NCBI GenBank assembly: GCA_947486375.1
Contig: CANKTP010000005.1
Location: forward strand, 1 to 44,091
Direction of reading: 5' to 3'
From: Candidatus Hydrogenedentota bacterium
GTDB lineage: Bacteria > Hydrogenedentota > Hydrogenedentia > Hydrogenedentales > GCA-2746185
Length of the DNA: 44,091 nt
In this document: positions 11,390 through 19,421 of the stretch, one piece after another
Layout: each line of letters opens with the position of its first letter
Numbering within the stretch: the stretch's first letter is position 1
Program-made: the position numbers and the translations under genes
Notes under the pieces: generated by a model
What the model was told of the DNA's origin: nothing
What the model saw: only the letters and a program-made list of their open reading frames with translations
Database searches by the model: none

Positions 11390-11447
11390 ACCCGGACCGC
11401 GGCAATCGCCCATGCGGCGAACCGCCCGCGCCCAGCGAGCGCGCGCG

Positions 11448-11921
11448 ATGACACAAACCGGCCGCAATCCAAGGGTCCGCGTGGCGGCCATCATCCGCCA
11501 CGGCGATTCGATCTTGCTCGCCCGCCACGAGAAAGACGGCGCATCCTATTGGTTGCTCCCCGGCGGCGGCGTCGAATTCGGCGAGTCCCTCGAGGAGGCG
11601 TTGATCCGGGAACTCCGCGAAGAGGCGAGCGTCGCCATCCGCGTGGGCACCCTGGCCTTCGTGAACGACACCATCGCCCCCGGCGGCGAACGCCACATCG
11701 TGAACCTCGCGTTCCACGCGGAGATCACCGGCGGCGAGGTCCTCGTCGGGCCCGATGACCGGCTGGTCGAAGTACGCTTCGTGCCCATCGAGGAAGTAAA
11801 CGCGATGCCGCTTCGGCCGGACATCCGCGAAGAATTGCTCCGGGGGCTGAGCGAGGGGTTTAGTGGGGGACCCGCGTATTTGGGAAGGCGTTGGGGACGA
11901 GACGATGCGTGGCCGAGGTGA
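11448..11921 (+). CDS. NUDIX hydrolase
   Basis: This 157-residue NUDIX-domain protein would hydrolyse a nucleoside diphosphate linked to another group; the substrate cannot be told. The NUDIX box reads GGVEFGESLEEALIRELREE followed by ASV, keeping the catalytic REx2EE glutamates. The usual glycine after EE-x is replaced by serine. A strand preceding the box (VRVAAIIRHGDSILLARH) and the C-terminal helix fit the fold. The ATG at 11448 is taken because the family core begins a few residues later. An in-frame ATG at 11412 is possible; neither has a strong ribosome binding site. It follows the Rrf2 gene on the same strand and may be co-transcribed with it. Confidence 0.85.
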   Translation: MTQTGRNPRVRVAAIIRHGDSILLARHEKDGASYWLLPGGGVEFGESLEEALIRELREEASVAIRVGTLAFVNDTIAPGGERHIVNLAFHAEITGGEVLVGPDDRLVEVRFVPIEEVNAMPLRPDIREELLRGLSEGFSGGPAYLGRRWGRDDAWPR

Positions 11922-11953
11922 GGTAACGGCAGTAGGTGCAATAGAGGAAACTT

Positions 11954-12169
11954 TTACTTGGCGCTTGACGGGGTCGTTTCGAACACGAGTCTAGCGGTGT
12001 CCAGCATCGGCGATCGATGTGAAAGTTCGAGAATCTCCACGCCTACAACCTGGTTGTTCTCGTTATAGTCGAGAATGACACCAGGAGAGACCTCTTCGGA
12101 TTCGACGATCTTGGAATCGTCAAGCCGCAAGTACAGGGCGTCTGCGTCGTTGTCTACGTGGAGTCTCAT
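11954..12169 (-). CDS. DUF2283 small protein (copy 1)
   Basis: This 71-residue protein is of the DUF2283 type: MRLHVDNDADALYLRL, then ESEEVSPGVILDYNENNQVVGVEIL in two pieces. The family is often found beside toxin-like genes and is thought to supply antitoxin or immunity functions, though the biochemistry is not settled. It begins 24 bases after the HepT gene on the same strand. A second DUF2283 gene ends the neighbouring module at 12987-13214. The two are related only at the family level (both have DADALY/EADVLY and a VxGVxI/VVGITI strand). The base composition looks less GC-rich than the flanking housekeeping genes. Confidence 0.8.
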   Translation of the reverse strand: MRLHVDNDADALYLRLDDSKIVESEEVSPGVILDYNENNQVVGVEILELSHRSPMLDTARLVFETTPSSAK

Positions 12170-12193
12170 GACTTTATTCGTTCCGTATTGCCT

Positions 12194-12550
12194 TTATGAA
12201 TCGGATTCATCGATGTCGCGAATCATTCGATCGACGGTATCGAGCAAGCCAGGAATCCGGGTTTGCACCGCCTCCCACAGTAGATTGTAGTCAACGTTGT
12301 CATAGCCGTGACCGAGCCTATCGCGCATCCCGGCGATCCCGTGCCAGTCAACCGATGGATAGCGCCCGGTGAACTCCCGGGGGAGTCGCTTGACGGCTTC
12401 GCCCATTACTTCCATGACCCGCTCGAACGTAAAACACATTTTCCAGTCGGCACGTATCTCATCAAGTCGGTACTTGGAACACAATTCTTGTGCGCGGAGC
12501 GCGTGTTCTCGAACCTGCAGGAGGGTAACTCGCTTATCACGCTGTTTCAT
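12194..12550 (-). CDS. hepT: HepT-like ribonuclease toxin (DUF86)
   Basis: This 118-residue all-helical protein is of the HepT/DUF86 (HEPN) type. The RX4-6HXY ribonuclease motif appears as RDRLGHGY, followed by NVDYNLLWEAVQTRIPGLL, typical of the family. In characterised HepT-MntA systems HepT is an RNase toxin, and the partner nucleotidyltransferase neutralises it by adding AMP units to the motif tyrosine. The start overlaps the end of the upstream mntA-like gene by 14 bases, as expected for a coupled pair. The upstream helix DKRVTLLQVREHALRAQELC is a little longer than in many homologues. The pair lies in a small island next to mnmG. Confidence 0.88.
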   Translation of the reverse strand: MKQRDKRVTLLQVREHALRAQELCSKYRLDEIRADWKMCFTFERVMEVMGEAVKRLPREFTGRYPSVDWHGIAGMRDRLGHGYDNVDYNLLWEAVQTRIPGLLDTVDRMIRDIDESDS

Positions 12551-12848
12551 ACAGCGTCAACGACTCGCGCAGTACTTCGTCTCGAAAGTACAGGCTAAGA
12601 CTATCCGGTGTATGAAGATCTACTCGTGGTCCGAGGATAGGCCCCAAATCGTCGTGCCAGTGGTAGAACTCCCATCCGGGGATTTGCGCGGGGAGGAATT
12701 CAACCAGCACGTCCACGTCGCTCGTCACCGGATCGAAATCGTCACGAAGTACGGAACCAAACAAGGAAAGCTTCCTGATACCGTGTTCGCGACAAAACCC
12801 CGCGATGGCTTCGAGATTGATCAAGATGGGAAGTTGCGAAACCGTCAT
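12537..12848 (-). CDS. mntA: MntA-like antitoxin nucleotidyltransferase
   Basis: This 103-residue minimal nucleotidyltransferase has the GSX10DXD signature, seen as GSVLRDDFDPVTSDVDVLV, with a third acidic residue in RVDLHTPD. Such proteins AMPylate HepT and act as its antitoxin, in contrast to the more usual order of activities in TA systems. It is upstream of and overlaps hepT. The gene starts 37 bases after the diverged copy of the mnmG 3' end; a TTGACG (12878-12883, minus strand) in that gap could be a -35 element, although no matching -10 is obvious. Confidence 0.88.
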   Translation of the reverse strand: MTVSQLPILINLEAIAGFCREHGIRKLSLFGSVLRDDFDPVTSDVDVLVEFLPAQIPGWEFYHWHDDLGPILGPRVDLHTPDSLSLYFRDEVLRESLTLYETA

Positions 12849-12884
12849 GTTGATATTCTCACATATCCGGTATGGGCCGTCAAC

Positions 12885-12982
12885 CCTACGCCCCGCTCTC
12901 AGCCCGAGTCCGGCGCAACTTCTCGACGTAGAAGTGGAGGACGGCGACTTCGGAGGCGCGGACGCCGGTGACTCGGGCGGCC
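12885..12982 (-). repeat. Diverged duplicate of the mnmG 3' end
   Basis: These 98 bases align without gaps to 13584-13681, the true end of mnmG, with about nine differences. Translated on the minus strand they read [20 protein letters not shown] and then LRRTRAESGA plus the same TAG stop. Real MnmG has D, I and S where this copy has E, F and T. The changes are conservative at protein level, so this looks like the end of a related mnmG allele rather than random decay. The copies flank a 600-bp module (12983-13583) as direct repeats, which is the footprint expected of an element integrated at a gene's 3' end. Confidence 0.92.
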
Positions 12983-12986
12983 ATTT

Positions 12987-13214
12987 CTATTTTTTCGGGG
13001 CTTCGAGTTCATGCATTAGCCGGGACCGGACCCCCAGAATGGTGATACCAACCACTTCATTCTTGGGCTCATCGTAGCGGAGAATTAGCCCCTCTCCGAT
13101 ATCGACACCCAAAGCCTGCACGGGATCGCCGACGGAAATGTAGAGCACATCGGCCTCCTCGTCGTAATCCCAGTTCATTTGGCCGGGATTGTCGAGTATC
13201 TTTACCGTTGCCAT
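12987..13214 (-). CDS. DUF2283 small protein (copy 2)
   Basis: This 75-residue protein of the DUF2283 family has the core MNWDYDEEADVLYISVGDPV followed by a VVGITILG strand. Its start overlaps the end of the upstream toxin-like gene by 13 bases, so the two form a coupled pair, and it is the natural antitoxin/immunity candidate. Its stop lies 5 bases from the mnmG-like direct repeat, at the edge of the module. It is not close in sequence to the DUF2283 protein at 11954-12169, so the two were probably acquired separately. Confidence 0.8.
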   Translation of the reverse strand: MATVKILDNPGQMNWDYDEEADVLYISVGDPVQALGVDIGEGLILRYDEPKNEVVGITILGVRSRLMHELEAPKK

Positions 13215-13486
13215 AGGATGAGTCTCCGTGCCGAAGGTCTACTCGTAAAGTACGCAGTCATGATGAAACCGTCGAAGGTCTCGGTTTCTCTGTATGCGAC
13301 GACCAGGTATTTTGATGTCAGCGGGGTTGTCATATAGTGTCGAATTGCGAGCTGTTCGCCAAAATCGCCTTCCTGGATCTCGTCCGGCGATTCAACCGTT
13401 TCCAAGACCCGGGCTTGCTGCGTTTCCATTTCTGGATGTCGCGCTCGTATATGCTCCCAACGCTCACTTGTAAGGCGTATGCGCAC
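13202..13486 (-). CDS. Putative BECR/RelE-fold nuclease toxin
   Basis: This 94-residue basic protein begins MRIRLTSERWEHIRARHPEM and contains IRHYMTTPLTSKYLVVAYRE and GFIMTAYFTSRP. The pattern of an N-terminal helix with WxHIxxRHPE and a four-strand sheet ending TAYFT resembles the small phage- and TA-associated Barnase-EndoU-ColicinE5/D-RelE (BECR) domain proteins. These commonly pair with DUF2283. A ribonuclease role is inferred; no catalytic residue can be claimed with confidence. It is the first gene of the module, transcribed from the extended -10 promoter at 13551-13559, and overlaps the DUF2283 gene downstream. Confidence 0.6.
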   Translation of the reverse strand: MRIRLTSERWEHIRARHPEMETQQARVLETVESPDEIQEGDFGEQLAIRHYMTTPLTSKYLVVAYRETETFDGFIMTAYFTSRPSARRLILWQR

Positions 13487-13550
13487 CCTGTTCTGGGAAT
13501 GAACCTAATGCACAGTGTATCGGCCCTGTTTCTGTTCGCCTGTTTGTCTA

Positions 13551-13559
13551 ATTATAGCA
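13551..13559 (-). promoter_or_regulatory. Extended -10 promoter of the toxin/DUF2283 module
   Basis: On the minus strand the sequence reads TGCTATAAT, a full extended -10 element (TGnTATAAT). It lies 65 bases upstream of the toxin-like start and about 30 bases beyond the mnmG stop codon. No good -35 is seen, which is usual for extended -10 promoters. It indicates that the inserted module carries its own promoter. Confidence 0.6.
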
Positions 13560-13584
13560 GGATGTCGATGTTACCGGACTTCGC

Positions 13585-15462
13585 CTACGCCCCGCTCTCC
13601 GCCCGCGACCGCCGCAACTTCTCGACGTAGATGTGGAGGACGGCGACGTCGGAGGCGCGGACGCCGGTGACGCGCGCGGCCTGGCCGAAGTTGACGGGGC
13701 GGATTTCGCTGAGGCGTTGGCGGCTCTCGGCGGGGAGGCCGGGGATGGTGGCGTAGTCGAGATCGAGCGGGAGTGGGATGGACTCGGCGCGCTGGAACCG
13801 TTCCCATTCGCGGAGCGTCCGCTCGATGTAGCCCTTGTATTTCACTTGGATTTCGACCTGCTCGCCGACCTCGAATGAGAGAAGCTCGGGCGGCGGCGAG
13901 AGTTCCCAGATTTGGCCCAAGGAAGTCTCGGGACGGCGCAGCATTCGTCCCGCCGATTGTCCGTCGGTCAACGCATCGAGACCGTGACGCGCGAGCGCGG
14001 CATTGACCTCGCCGGTCGGCGCGATGGTGGTGCGTTCGAGACGTTCGATCTCGGACTGGATGAGCACGTCCTTGCGCCGGACGGTTTGCTTGAAGGTCTC
14101 GTCGGCGATGCCATACTTCGCCAGCCGGAGATCGGCGTTGTCGTGCCGGAGCAGCAGCCGGTACTCGGCGCGGGAGGTGAACAGCCGGTACGGCTCGATG
14201 ACGCCGCGCGTGACGATGTCGTCAATGAGCACGCCGAGGTAGGCCTCGTTGCGCGGGATGTACAGCGGCGGATCGCCGTCAATGTGGCGCACCGCGTTGA
14301 ACGCGGCGAAGAGTCCCTGCGCGGCCGCTTCCTCGTAACCCGAGGTGCCGTTGACTTGGCCCGCGTGGAAGAGTCCCCGGACGAGCTTCGTCTCGAGCGT
14401 CGGCTTCAACTGCGTCGGCGGGATGAAATCGTATTCGACGGCGTAGCCGGGCCGGATGATCTCGGCGTTTTCGAGTCCGGGCACCGTGCGCAGGTATTCG
14501 AGCTGGACCTCCTCGGGCAGGCTGGTGGAGAGGCCGTTGACGTAGACCTCGGAGGTCGTGAGGCCCTCGGGTTCGAGGACGACGCGATGCGAGGGTTTGT
14601 CCGCAAACCGCATCACCTTGTCTTCGATGCTGGGACAATAGCGCGGGCCGATGCCCTCGATCGCACCCGAGTAGAGCGGCGACTTGTCTAGGTTGCGCCG
14701 GATGACTTCGTGAGTCTTGCCCGTCGTGTTCGTGAGCCAGCAGAGGATCTTGTTCGGCGCGAAGCCGTCGATGGGCGTCGAGAACGAGAAGGGCCGGGGA
14801 TCGTCGTCGCCGGCCTGCGGCGTCATCGCGTCGACGTTCATGCTGCGCCGATGAATGCGCGGCACGGTGCCGGTCTTCATGCGGCCGACGGCGAAGCCGA
14901 GCGCGCGGTACGTCTGGCTCAGGACGTTCGCGGGCATCTCGCCGCCGCGTCCGCCCTCGGTCTGCGTCAGCCCGAAGTGGAGGCGCCCGCCGAGGAAGGT
15001 TCCCGAACACATGATGACCGCCCGGCCCGTGAAGGTCTGGCCGATGGCGGTGACGATGCCGATGACCTCGCCGTCCTGCACGAGGATGTTGTCGACCATG
15101 ACCTGCTTGAGATCGAGGTTCGGCTCATCCTCGCAGACCCGCTTCATGTCGAATTGGTACATGATGCGGTCGGCCTGCGCGCGCGGCGAGTGGACCGCCG
15201 GGCCTTTCGAGCGATTCAGCATCTTGAACTGGATGCCGGTGCGGTCGGTGCAACGGGCCATTTCGCCGCCGAGCGCGTCGATCTCGCGGACCAGCTGTCC
15301 CTTGGCGATGCCGCCGATGGCGGGGTTGCAGGGCATCTTCGCGAGCGCATCGAGCTGCATCGTGGCCAACAGGGTGCGTTTACCCATCCGCGCGGAGGCG
15401 AGCGCGGCCTCGACGCCGGCATGGCCGGCGCCCACCACAATGATGTCGAAGTCGCGATTCAT
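13585..15462 (-). CDS. mnmG: tRNA wobble-uridine modification enzyme MnmG (GidA)
   Basis: This 625-residue FAD protein works with MnmE to install carboxymethylaminomethyl at U34 of certain tRNAs. The FAD-binding motif is [20 protein letters not shown] at the N-terminus. Family signatures include [39 protein letters not shown] and [13 protein letters not shown], plus the C-terminal helical domain that binds MnmE. The ATG at 15462 gives the conserved [13 protein letters not shown]. The upstream 530-base extension of the open frame has no homology. The last 98 bases are duplicated 699 bases downstream. MnmE is not in the window. Identification is firm. Confidence 0.97.
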   Translation of the reverse strand: MNRDFDIIVVGAGHAGVEAALASARMGKRTLLATMQLDALAKMPCNPAIGGIAKGQLVREIDALGGEMARCTDRTGIQFKMLNRSKGPAVHSPRAQADRIMYQFDMKRVCEDEPNLDLKQVMVDNILVQDGEVIGIVTAIGQTFTGRAVIMCSGTFLGGRLHFGLTQTEGGRGGEMPANVLSQTYRALGFAVGRMKTGTVPRIHRRSMNVDAMTPQAGDDDPRPFSFSTPIDGFAPNKILCWLTNTTGKTHEVIRRNLDKSPLYSGAIEGIGPRYCPSIEDKVMRFADKPSHRVVLEPEGLTTSEVYVNGLSTSLPEEVQLEYLRTVPGLENAEIIRPGYAVEYDFIPPTQLKPTLETKLVRGLFHAGQVNGTSGYEEAAAQGLFAAFNAVRHIDGDPPLYIPRNEAYLGVLIDDIVTRGVIEPYRLFTSRAEYRLLLRHDNADLRLAKYGIADETFKQTVRRKDVLIQSEIERLERTTIAPTGEVNAALARHGLDALTDGQSAGRMLRRPETSLGQIWELSPPPELLSFEVGEQVEIQVKYKGYIERTLREWERFQRAESIPLPLDLDYATIPGLPAESRQRLSEIRPVNFGQAARVTGVRASDVAVLHIYVEKLRRSRAESGA

Positions 15463-15676
15463 GGATGTCTGGTTACCGGGATGGCGAGGGATGGATGCGT
15501 AAGTATAGCAAGAGAAAGAGGGACGGCGCGGGATGCCGGTGCGCCCCGGGGTCCCCGGCCGGGACCGTCTCGAAATGCTGCGAAGCGGTTCAAACGCGAA
15601 GTGGCGGCGGGCCGGGCGTTCGTTCCATAATGCCCTGCTTGCCGCCCCGGGGCCGCAAGGGGAGGAGCCCAATTCA

Positions 15677-16753
15677 ATGGACGACATGACGGAAATTCTG
15701 GCTCGAAGCGCCCTGTTCTCCGATCTCTCGGGCGAGCCGCTCGAGAGGTTTTGCCAATGTCTCGACATCGTCCGCTTCGCGCCGGGCGACGTGATATTCC
15801 GCGAAGGGGACCCCGGCGACACGATGTTCGTGATCGGCGAGGGAACGGTGGCGTTGTCGAAGCGGATGGGCCACGGCGCGCGAGAGATTGCGCGCCTCGG
15901 GCCGGGCATGCACTTCGGCGACATGGCGCTCATCTCCGACGATCCGCGCTCGGCCCAGGCAACCGCCTCCACCGAGGTCGCGGCCATCCAGGTCGGTCAT
16001 GCCGGTTTCGAGGCGCTCATGGCCGAGGACCCCGGCTTCGCCCGAAAGCTGCTGCGCGAGTTGACGCGGCGCCTGAGCGGGATCAACGAATCCACGACCC
16101 GCGACGTCCTGCGCGCGCACGAGGCGCTGATTTTTTCCCTGGCCAAGCTCGCGGACTCGCGCGATCCCGAGACCGGCGCCCATTTGTACCGCGTCCGCGA
16201 TTACTGTTCCGTCCTCGCCGAGCTGTTGCGCGAACATCCCAAGTACTCGGGCGTGATCAACGGCGCCTTCATCGAGGCGATCTATTTGGTCTCGCCCTTG
16301 CACGACATCGGGAAGGTCGCCATCCCGGACGGTATCCTCCTGAAGAACGGAAAACTGACGGCCGCCGAGTACCAAATCATGTGTACGCACACGACCATCG
16401 GGGCCGAGGCCATCGACCGGGTGCTCGAGTATTGCGACTTCGCATCGTTCCAGTTGGCCAAGCGCATCATCCTGTCGCACCACGAACGCTACGACGGCAA
16501 GGGCTATCCCCAGGGGATCGCCGGCGAGGCCATCCCGGTCGAGGCCCGCATCATGGCGATGGCCGATATCTACGACGCCCTCGTGTCCGCCCGCGTATAC
16601 AAGGCCGCGATGAGCTACGACGACGTGCGCAACGCCATCGCCGCCGAGTCCGGGCTCCATTTCGATCCCGTCATGACCGGCGTCATGGTCGCGAACATCG
16701 GGCGGTTCGAGGAAGTGCACAAAAAATACGAGCTCGGCACGCCGGGCTGGTGA
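15677..16753 (+). CDS. cNMP-binding / HD-GYP domain signalling protein
   Basis: This 358-residue protein has an N-terminal cyclic-nucleotide-binding domain (about 10-125; phosphate-binding cassette [16 protein letters not shown], where the usual Glu is Asp) joined to a C-terminal HD-GYP domain. The HD-GYP part has the helix [15 protein letters not shown], the HD pair in [20 protein letters not shown], then [11 protein letters not shown], so metal ligands and the GYP motif are intact. Such domains hydrolyse cyclic-di-GMP, here probably gated by a nucleotide. The start at 15677 is supported by GGAGGAG 11 bases upstream. The gene diverges from mnmG and converges on the FG-GAP gene, so it is likely monocistronic. 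Confidence 0.9.
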   Translation: MDDMTEILARSALFSDLSGEPLERFCQCLDIVRFAPGDVIFREGDPGDTMFVIGEGTVALSKRMGHGAREIARLGPGMHFGDMALISDDPRSAQATASTEVAAIQVGHAGFEALMAEDPGFARKLLRELTRRLSGINESTTRDVLRAHEALIFSLAKLADSRDPETGAHLYRVRDYCSVLAELLREHPKYSGVINGAFIEAIYLVSPLHDIGKVAIPDGILLKNGKLTAAEYQIMCTHTTIGAEAIDRVLEYCDFASFQLAKRIILSHHERYDGKGYPQGIAGEAIPVEARIMAMADIYDALVSARVYKAAMSYDDVRNAIAAESGLHFDPVMTGVMVANIGRFEEVHKKYELGTPGW

Positions 16754-16769
16754 GCGGGGGCCCGATCCG

Positions 16770-17996
16770 CTATTGCCGCAACAACAGCGCCACCGAGTCC
16801 GCGCCCCACAACGCCACGCCGATGTCGGGTTTCCCGTCCGAGTTAAAGTCTCCCCTGCAGAGGGCATGGGGCGAGGCGTCCTCATAGGCATACGACTCCC
16901 GGCGGAACGACAGGGGCAGGGGCCCCTTCCCGGGCTCCTGGAGCAACACCGCGACCTCGCCGGCCTCCGCAGCCGCAAGCGCCAGGTCTTGCCGCCCGTC
17001 CCCGTCGAGGTCGGCGACCAGGAGGTCCTCGATGCCGAATCGAATGCCGCGCTTTTCCCGCTGGAGCGAAACCTCCTGCGAGACACCGTACTCGAATGGG
17101 GCGCCCCCGAAGAATATCGACGCCGAGTCGTCGGCCTGGCGGTGAGCGACGATCAGGTCCGCCTTGCCGTCGCCGTTCATGTCCGCGGCGCGAATTTTCC
17201 GCGGCAGCTTCCCCCGCGATCCGAAGCGCGCCGTCTCCACGAAGGCGCCCGTCCCGTCCCCCTTCCACAGCGCGATCGCGTGATCGCTGTACATCGCCAC
17301 GGCGGCGTCGCGCTTGCCGTCGTCGTCCAGATCGACAAGGACAAGGTCCCGCGGCCCGCCGGGGGCACGCGTAACCCGCGCCGCGCCCCAGTAACCTTCC
17401 GCCGCCCCCGGCAGGAAAACGAGGACATCGCTGCTCCAACCCGTGCAAAGCACATCCGGGTGGCCGTCGCCATTGAGGTCCTCGACTGCCAGCGCGGTGA
17501 TGCCCGGCGTGGGAAAAATCGGGAGACCGTCCCCGTCGCGCATCTTCGTATAGGCCAGGCCGTCGCCTCCCGTGGCGAAGTGTGCCGGCTCGAAAAGAAA
17601 ATCCCCGATGTTGCGCAACAACGTGATGCCCTTGTCCTGCGACGCCATGAAATTGCCCACGACAATATCGGTGCCCCCTTGACCGTCGATATTCGCGGCC
17701 TCGAGACAATACGGGCCGAACCCCGTGCTTAACTGGTGCAGGCGGGCGAAGGAAGTCCCCTCGCCGCGCACCAGCAACGAGAGTTGATCGTGCGCGGGCA
17801 CGGCCTCGCGCGGATCCGCGAGGCGGCCCCGATCGGCCGTCACGATCTCGGGCACACCGTCGCCGTTGACGTCCACTGCGATGATGGCCGACGGGTTCGG
17901 GCCAACCGGAAACCATGCGCCGTGCTTCTTGAACGCCTGGGCGCCCGCCGTGGCGGCGAGCAAGCATGCCGCGGCGACCGCGACGGCGCGGCGCAT
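16770..17996 (-). CDS. Exported FG-GAP/VCBS seven-bladed propeller protein
   Basis: This 408-residue protein has a signal peptide (residues 1-20, MRRAVAVAAACLLAATAGAQ). Seven calcium-binding repeats follow, with cores DVNGDGVPE, NIDGQGGTD, DLNGDGHPD, DLDDDGKRD, DMNGDGKAD, DLDGDGRQD and DFNSDGKPD. The count fits one seven-bladed beta-propeller of the FG-GAP/VCBS type, which usually mediates protein or carbohydrate binding outside the cell. No enzymatic domain is present. The start overlaps the pdxA stop (TGATG), so translation is coupled, although a role in vitamin B6 synthesis is not implied. The ligand is unknown. Confidence 0.85.
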   Translation of the reverse strand: MRRAVAVAAACLLAATAGAQAFKKHGAWFPVGPNPSAIIAVDVNGDGVPEIVTADRGRLADPREAVPAHDQLSLLVRGEGTSFARLHQLSTGFGPYCLEAANIDGQGGTDIVVGNFMASQDKGITLLRNIGDFLFEPAHFATGGDGLAYTKMRDGDGLPIFPTPGITALAVEDLNGDGHPDVLCTGWSSDVLVFLPGAAEGYWGAARVTRAPGGPRDLVLVDLDDDGKRDAAVAMYSDHAIALWKGDGTGAFVETARFGSRGKLPRKIRAADMNGDGKADLIVAHRQADDSASIFFGGAPFEYGVSQEVSLQREKRGIRFGIEDLLVADLDGDGRQDLALAAAEAGEVAVLLQEPGKGPLPLSFRRESYAYEDASPHALCRGDFNSDGKPDIGVALWGADSVALLLRQ

Positions 17997-19009
17997 CACG
18001 GCTTGGCCTCGCCGGGACAGGCGGCCATCCGCGCCGCAAGGGCGATGGCGGCGCGCAGGCTGTGCTCGCGCGCGCGGCCGGTCCCCGCGATGTCGTACGC
18101 CGTGCCGTGATCCACCGAGGTCCGCACGATCGGGATGCCCAGCGTGACGTTGACGCCCTCGTCCATCGCGATCAGCTTGAGCGGGATGTGCCCCTGGTCG
18201 TGATACAGCGCGATCACCATGTCGAATTCGCCGTCCCGCATCTTCGCGAACACCGCATCGGGCGAATACGGCCCGGTGCAATCGATCCCCTCGGCGGCGC
18301 AGGTCTCGATCGCGGGAAGCACTTCCTCTCGCTCCTCGTCCCCGAAGGCCCCCGCCTCGCCCGCGTGGGGGTTGAGCCCGGCGACGGCGATGCGCGGGCG
18401 CGCGATGCCGAGTCGCGCCAAGGCGCGATGCCCGATCCGCACCGACTCGGCAATCCGCGGCGCGCGGACGTGATCGAGCGCCCGGCGCAAGGACATGTGG
18501 CCCGTGATATGCACGATGCGCATGGCGCCCGCGAACAAGCACATCCGCCACTCGGGCGAACCCGTCCGGCCGGCAATATAGTCCGTGTGCCCCTGGATCG
18601 CATACCCCGCGCGATGGATGCCTTCCTTGTTTATCGGGCAGGTGACGAGCGCGGACACCGCGCCCGCGATCGCGCCGTCCACGGCCGCCTCGAGCCAAAT
18701 CATCGCGCAACGGCCCGCCTCGGGGTCGAGCAAACCGGGGCGATAGCGCGGCACCGGGGCGCCGCATTCGATGAACGGCACGGCCCCGCGGACCCCGGCG
18801 GCTTCCGCCACCGACGACACCCGCGCCGCACGGGGCGCGCCGGTGTGCGCCCGCGCGCGGTCGAAGACTTCGGCCGATCCGAAGACGACCGGGCGGCACT
18901 CGCAAAGCAACTCGCCCGCCGAAAATACCTTGGCAAGTATCTCGGGCCCAATGCCATTAATGTCTCCCATGGTGATCGCGATCATGGGAGCGACGGGAAC
19001 GGTGTGCAT
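17996..19009 (-). CDS. pdxA: 4-hydroxythreonine-4-phosphate dehydrogenase
   Basis: This 337-residue PdxA-family enzyme oxidises 4-phosphohydroxy-L-threonine in the DXP-dependent pyridoxal phosphate pathway. Signatures are AITMGDINGIGPEI at the N-terminus, CPINKEGIHRAG, and the metal-binding histidines in GHTDYIAGRTGS, LYHDQGHIPLK and DHGTAYDIAG. LNPHAGEAGAFGDEE is also typical. The start at 19009 gives MHTVPVAPMIAITMGD; upstream in-frame residues look like spacer. A close paralogue, PdxA2, acts on tetronate substrates and cannot be excluded, but nothing here points to tetronate catabolism. The gene is coupled to the FG-GAP gene. Confidence 0.93.
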   Translation of the reverse strand: MHTVPVAPMIAITMGDINGIGPEILAKVFSAGELLCECRPVVFGSAEVFDRARAHTGAPRAARVSSVAEAAGVRGAVPFIECGAPVPRYRPGLLDPEAGRCAMIWLEAAVDGAIAGAVSALVTCPINKEGIHRAGYAIQGHTDYIAGRTGSPEWRMCLFAGAMRIVHITGHMSLRRALDHVRAPRIAESVRIGHRALARLGIARPRIAVAGLNPHAGEAGAFGDEEREEVLPAIETCAAEGIDCTGPYSPDAVFAKMRDGEFDMVIALYHDQGHIPLKLIAMDEGVNVTLGIPIVRTSVDHGTAYDIAGTGRAREHSLRAAIALAARMAACPGEAKP

Positions 19010-19217
19010 GTGAGGCGGTTCGCAATCCGATCGTTGGGGCCCCGCGCGGGGCGTTGGCCCGTGGATTTTTGCGCGCGATCCTCGCGGCGCGCACGCCGGG
19101 ATCATATGTCATCGCTACCCGCCGCCGCCATGCCGCCATCGCCTTCGGTTGTAAGTCTAGTCGCGCCGGGCGCATGCGATTCGCGTTCGACGGCACGTCG
19201 CCGCAAAAAAAAAGTCC
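19010..19217. other. Divergent spacer between pdxA and mazG
   Basis: This is the pdxA-side part of the 412-base gap between the pdxA and mazG start codons. It contains an A-run (about 19205-19213) just before the mazG promoter. No gene or strong pdxA promoter was recognised. Confidence 0.4.
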
Positions 19218-19246
19218 TTGCCAAAAATCGCCTCGAGTGCTATAGT
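19218..19246 (+). promoter_or_regulatory. Sigma-70-type promoter upstream of mazG
   Basis: TTGCCA (19218-19223) and TATAGT (19241-19246) are separated by exactly 17 bases. Initiation near 19253 would give an untranslated leader of about 170 bases before the GTG of mazG. Confidence 0.65.
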
Positions 19247-19249
19247 CTA

Positions 19250-19421
19250 ACCGTCTCCTAACGGGAGGCGAATGCGCGTCGGCTGCGGCGCGTGCCGCGC
19301 ACACGGGACGAATTCCCCGCGCGCGGCTGGGGTAGGTGAAGTCCTGTTTCTGCCATCACGGGAGAGGTGTGTCCAGTCACGACACACTTCCGCGCGGCGC
19401 AAACATCGGGGAGGTTGTCGC
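19250..19421 (+). promoter_or_regulatory. Structured mazG leader
   Basis: This GC-rich leader contains a stem at its 5' end (CTCC, loop TAACG, GGAG at about 19256-19268) and a 7-bp stem-loop at 19367-19387 (GTGTGTC / GACACAC). The latter is about 35 bases upstream of the GTG. I could not match it to a known riboswitch or small RNA. A T-box, SRP RNA and 6S RNA were considered and did not fit by eye. Confidence 0.35.

Noticed and set aside
12987-13486. MnmG internal duplication giving a second, functional mnmG
   Set aside because: Only the last 98 bases are duplicated; the rest of the gene is not repeated.
16770-18905. 711-aa open frame covering FG-GAP and part of pdxA
   Set aside because: Its N-terminal half is pdxA read in the wrong frame; the signal peptide at 17996 marks the true start.
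19250-19421. mazG leader as a known ncRNA (6S, SRP RNA, T-box)
   Set aside because: No conserved SRP loop sequence, no T-box core and no 6S-like long helix with central bubble were recognised by eye.
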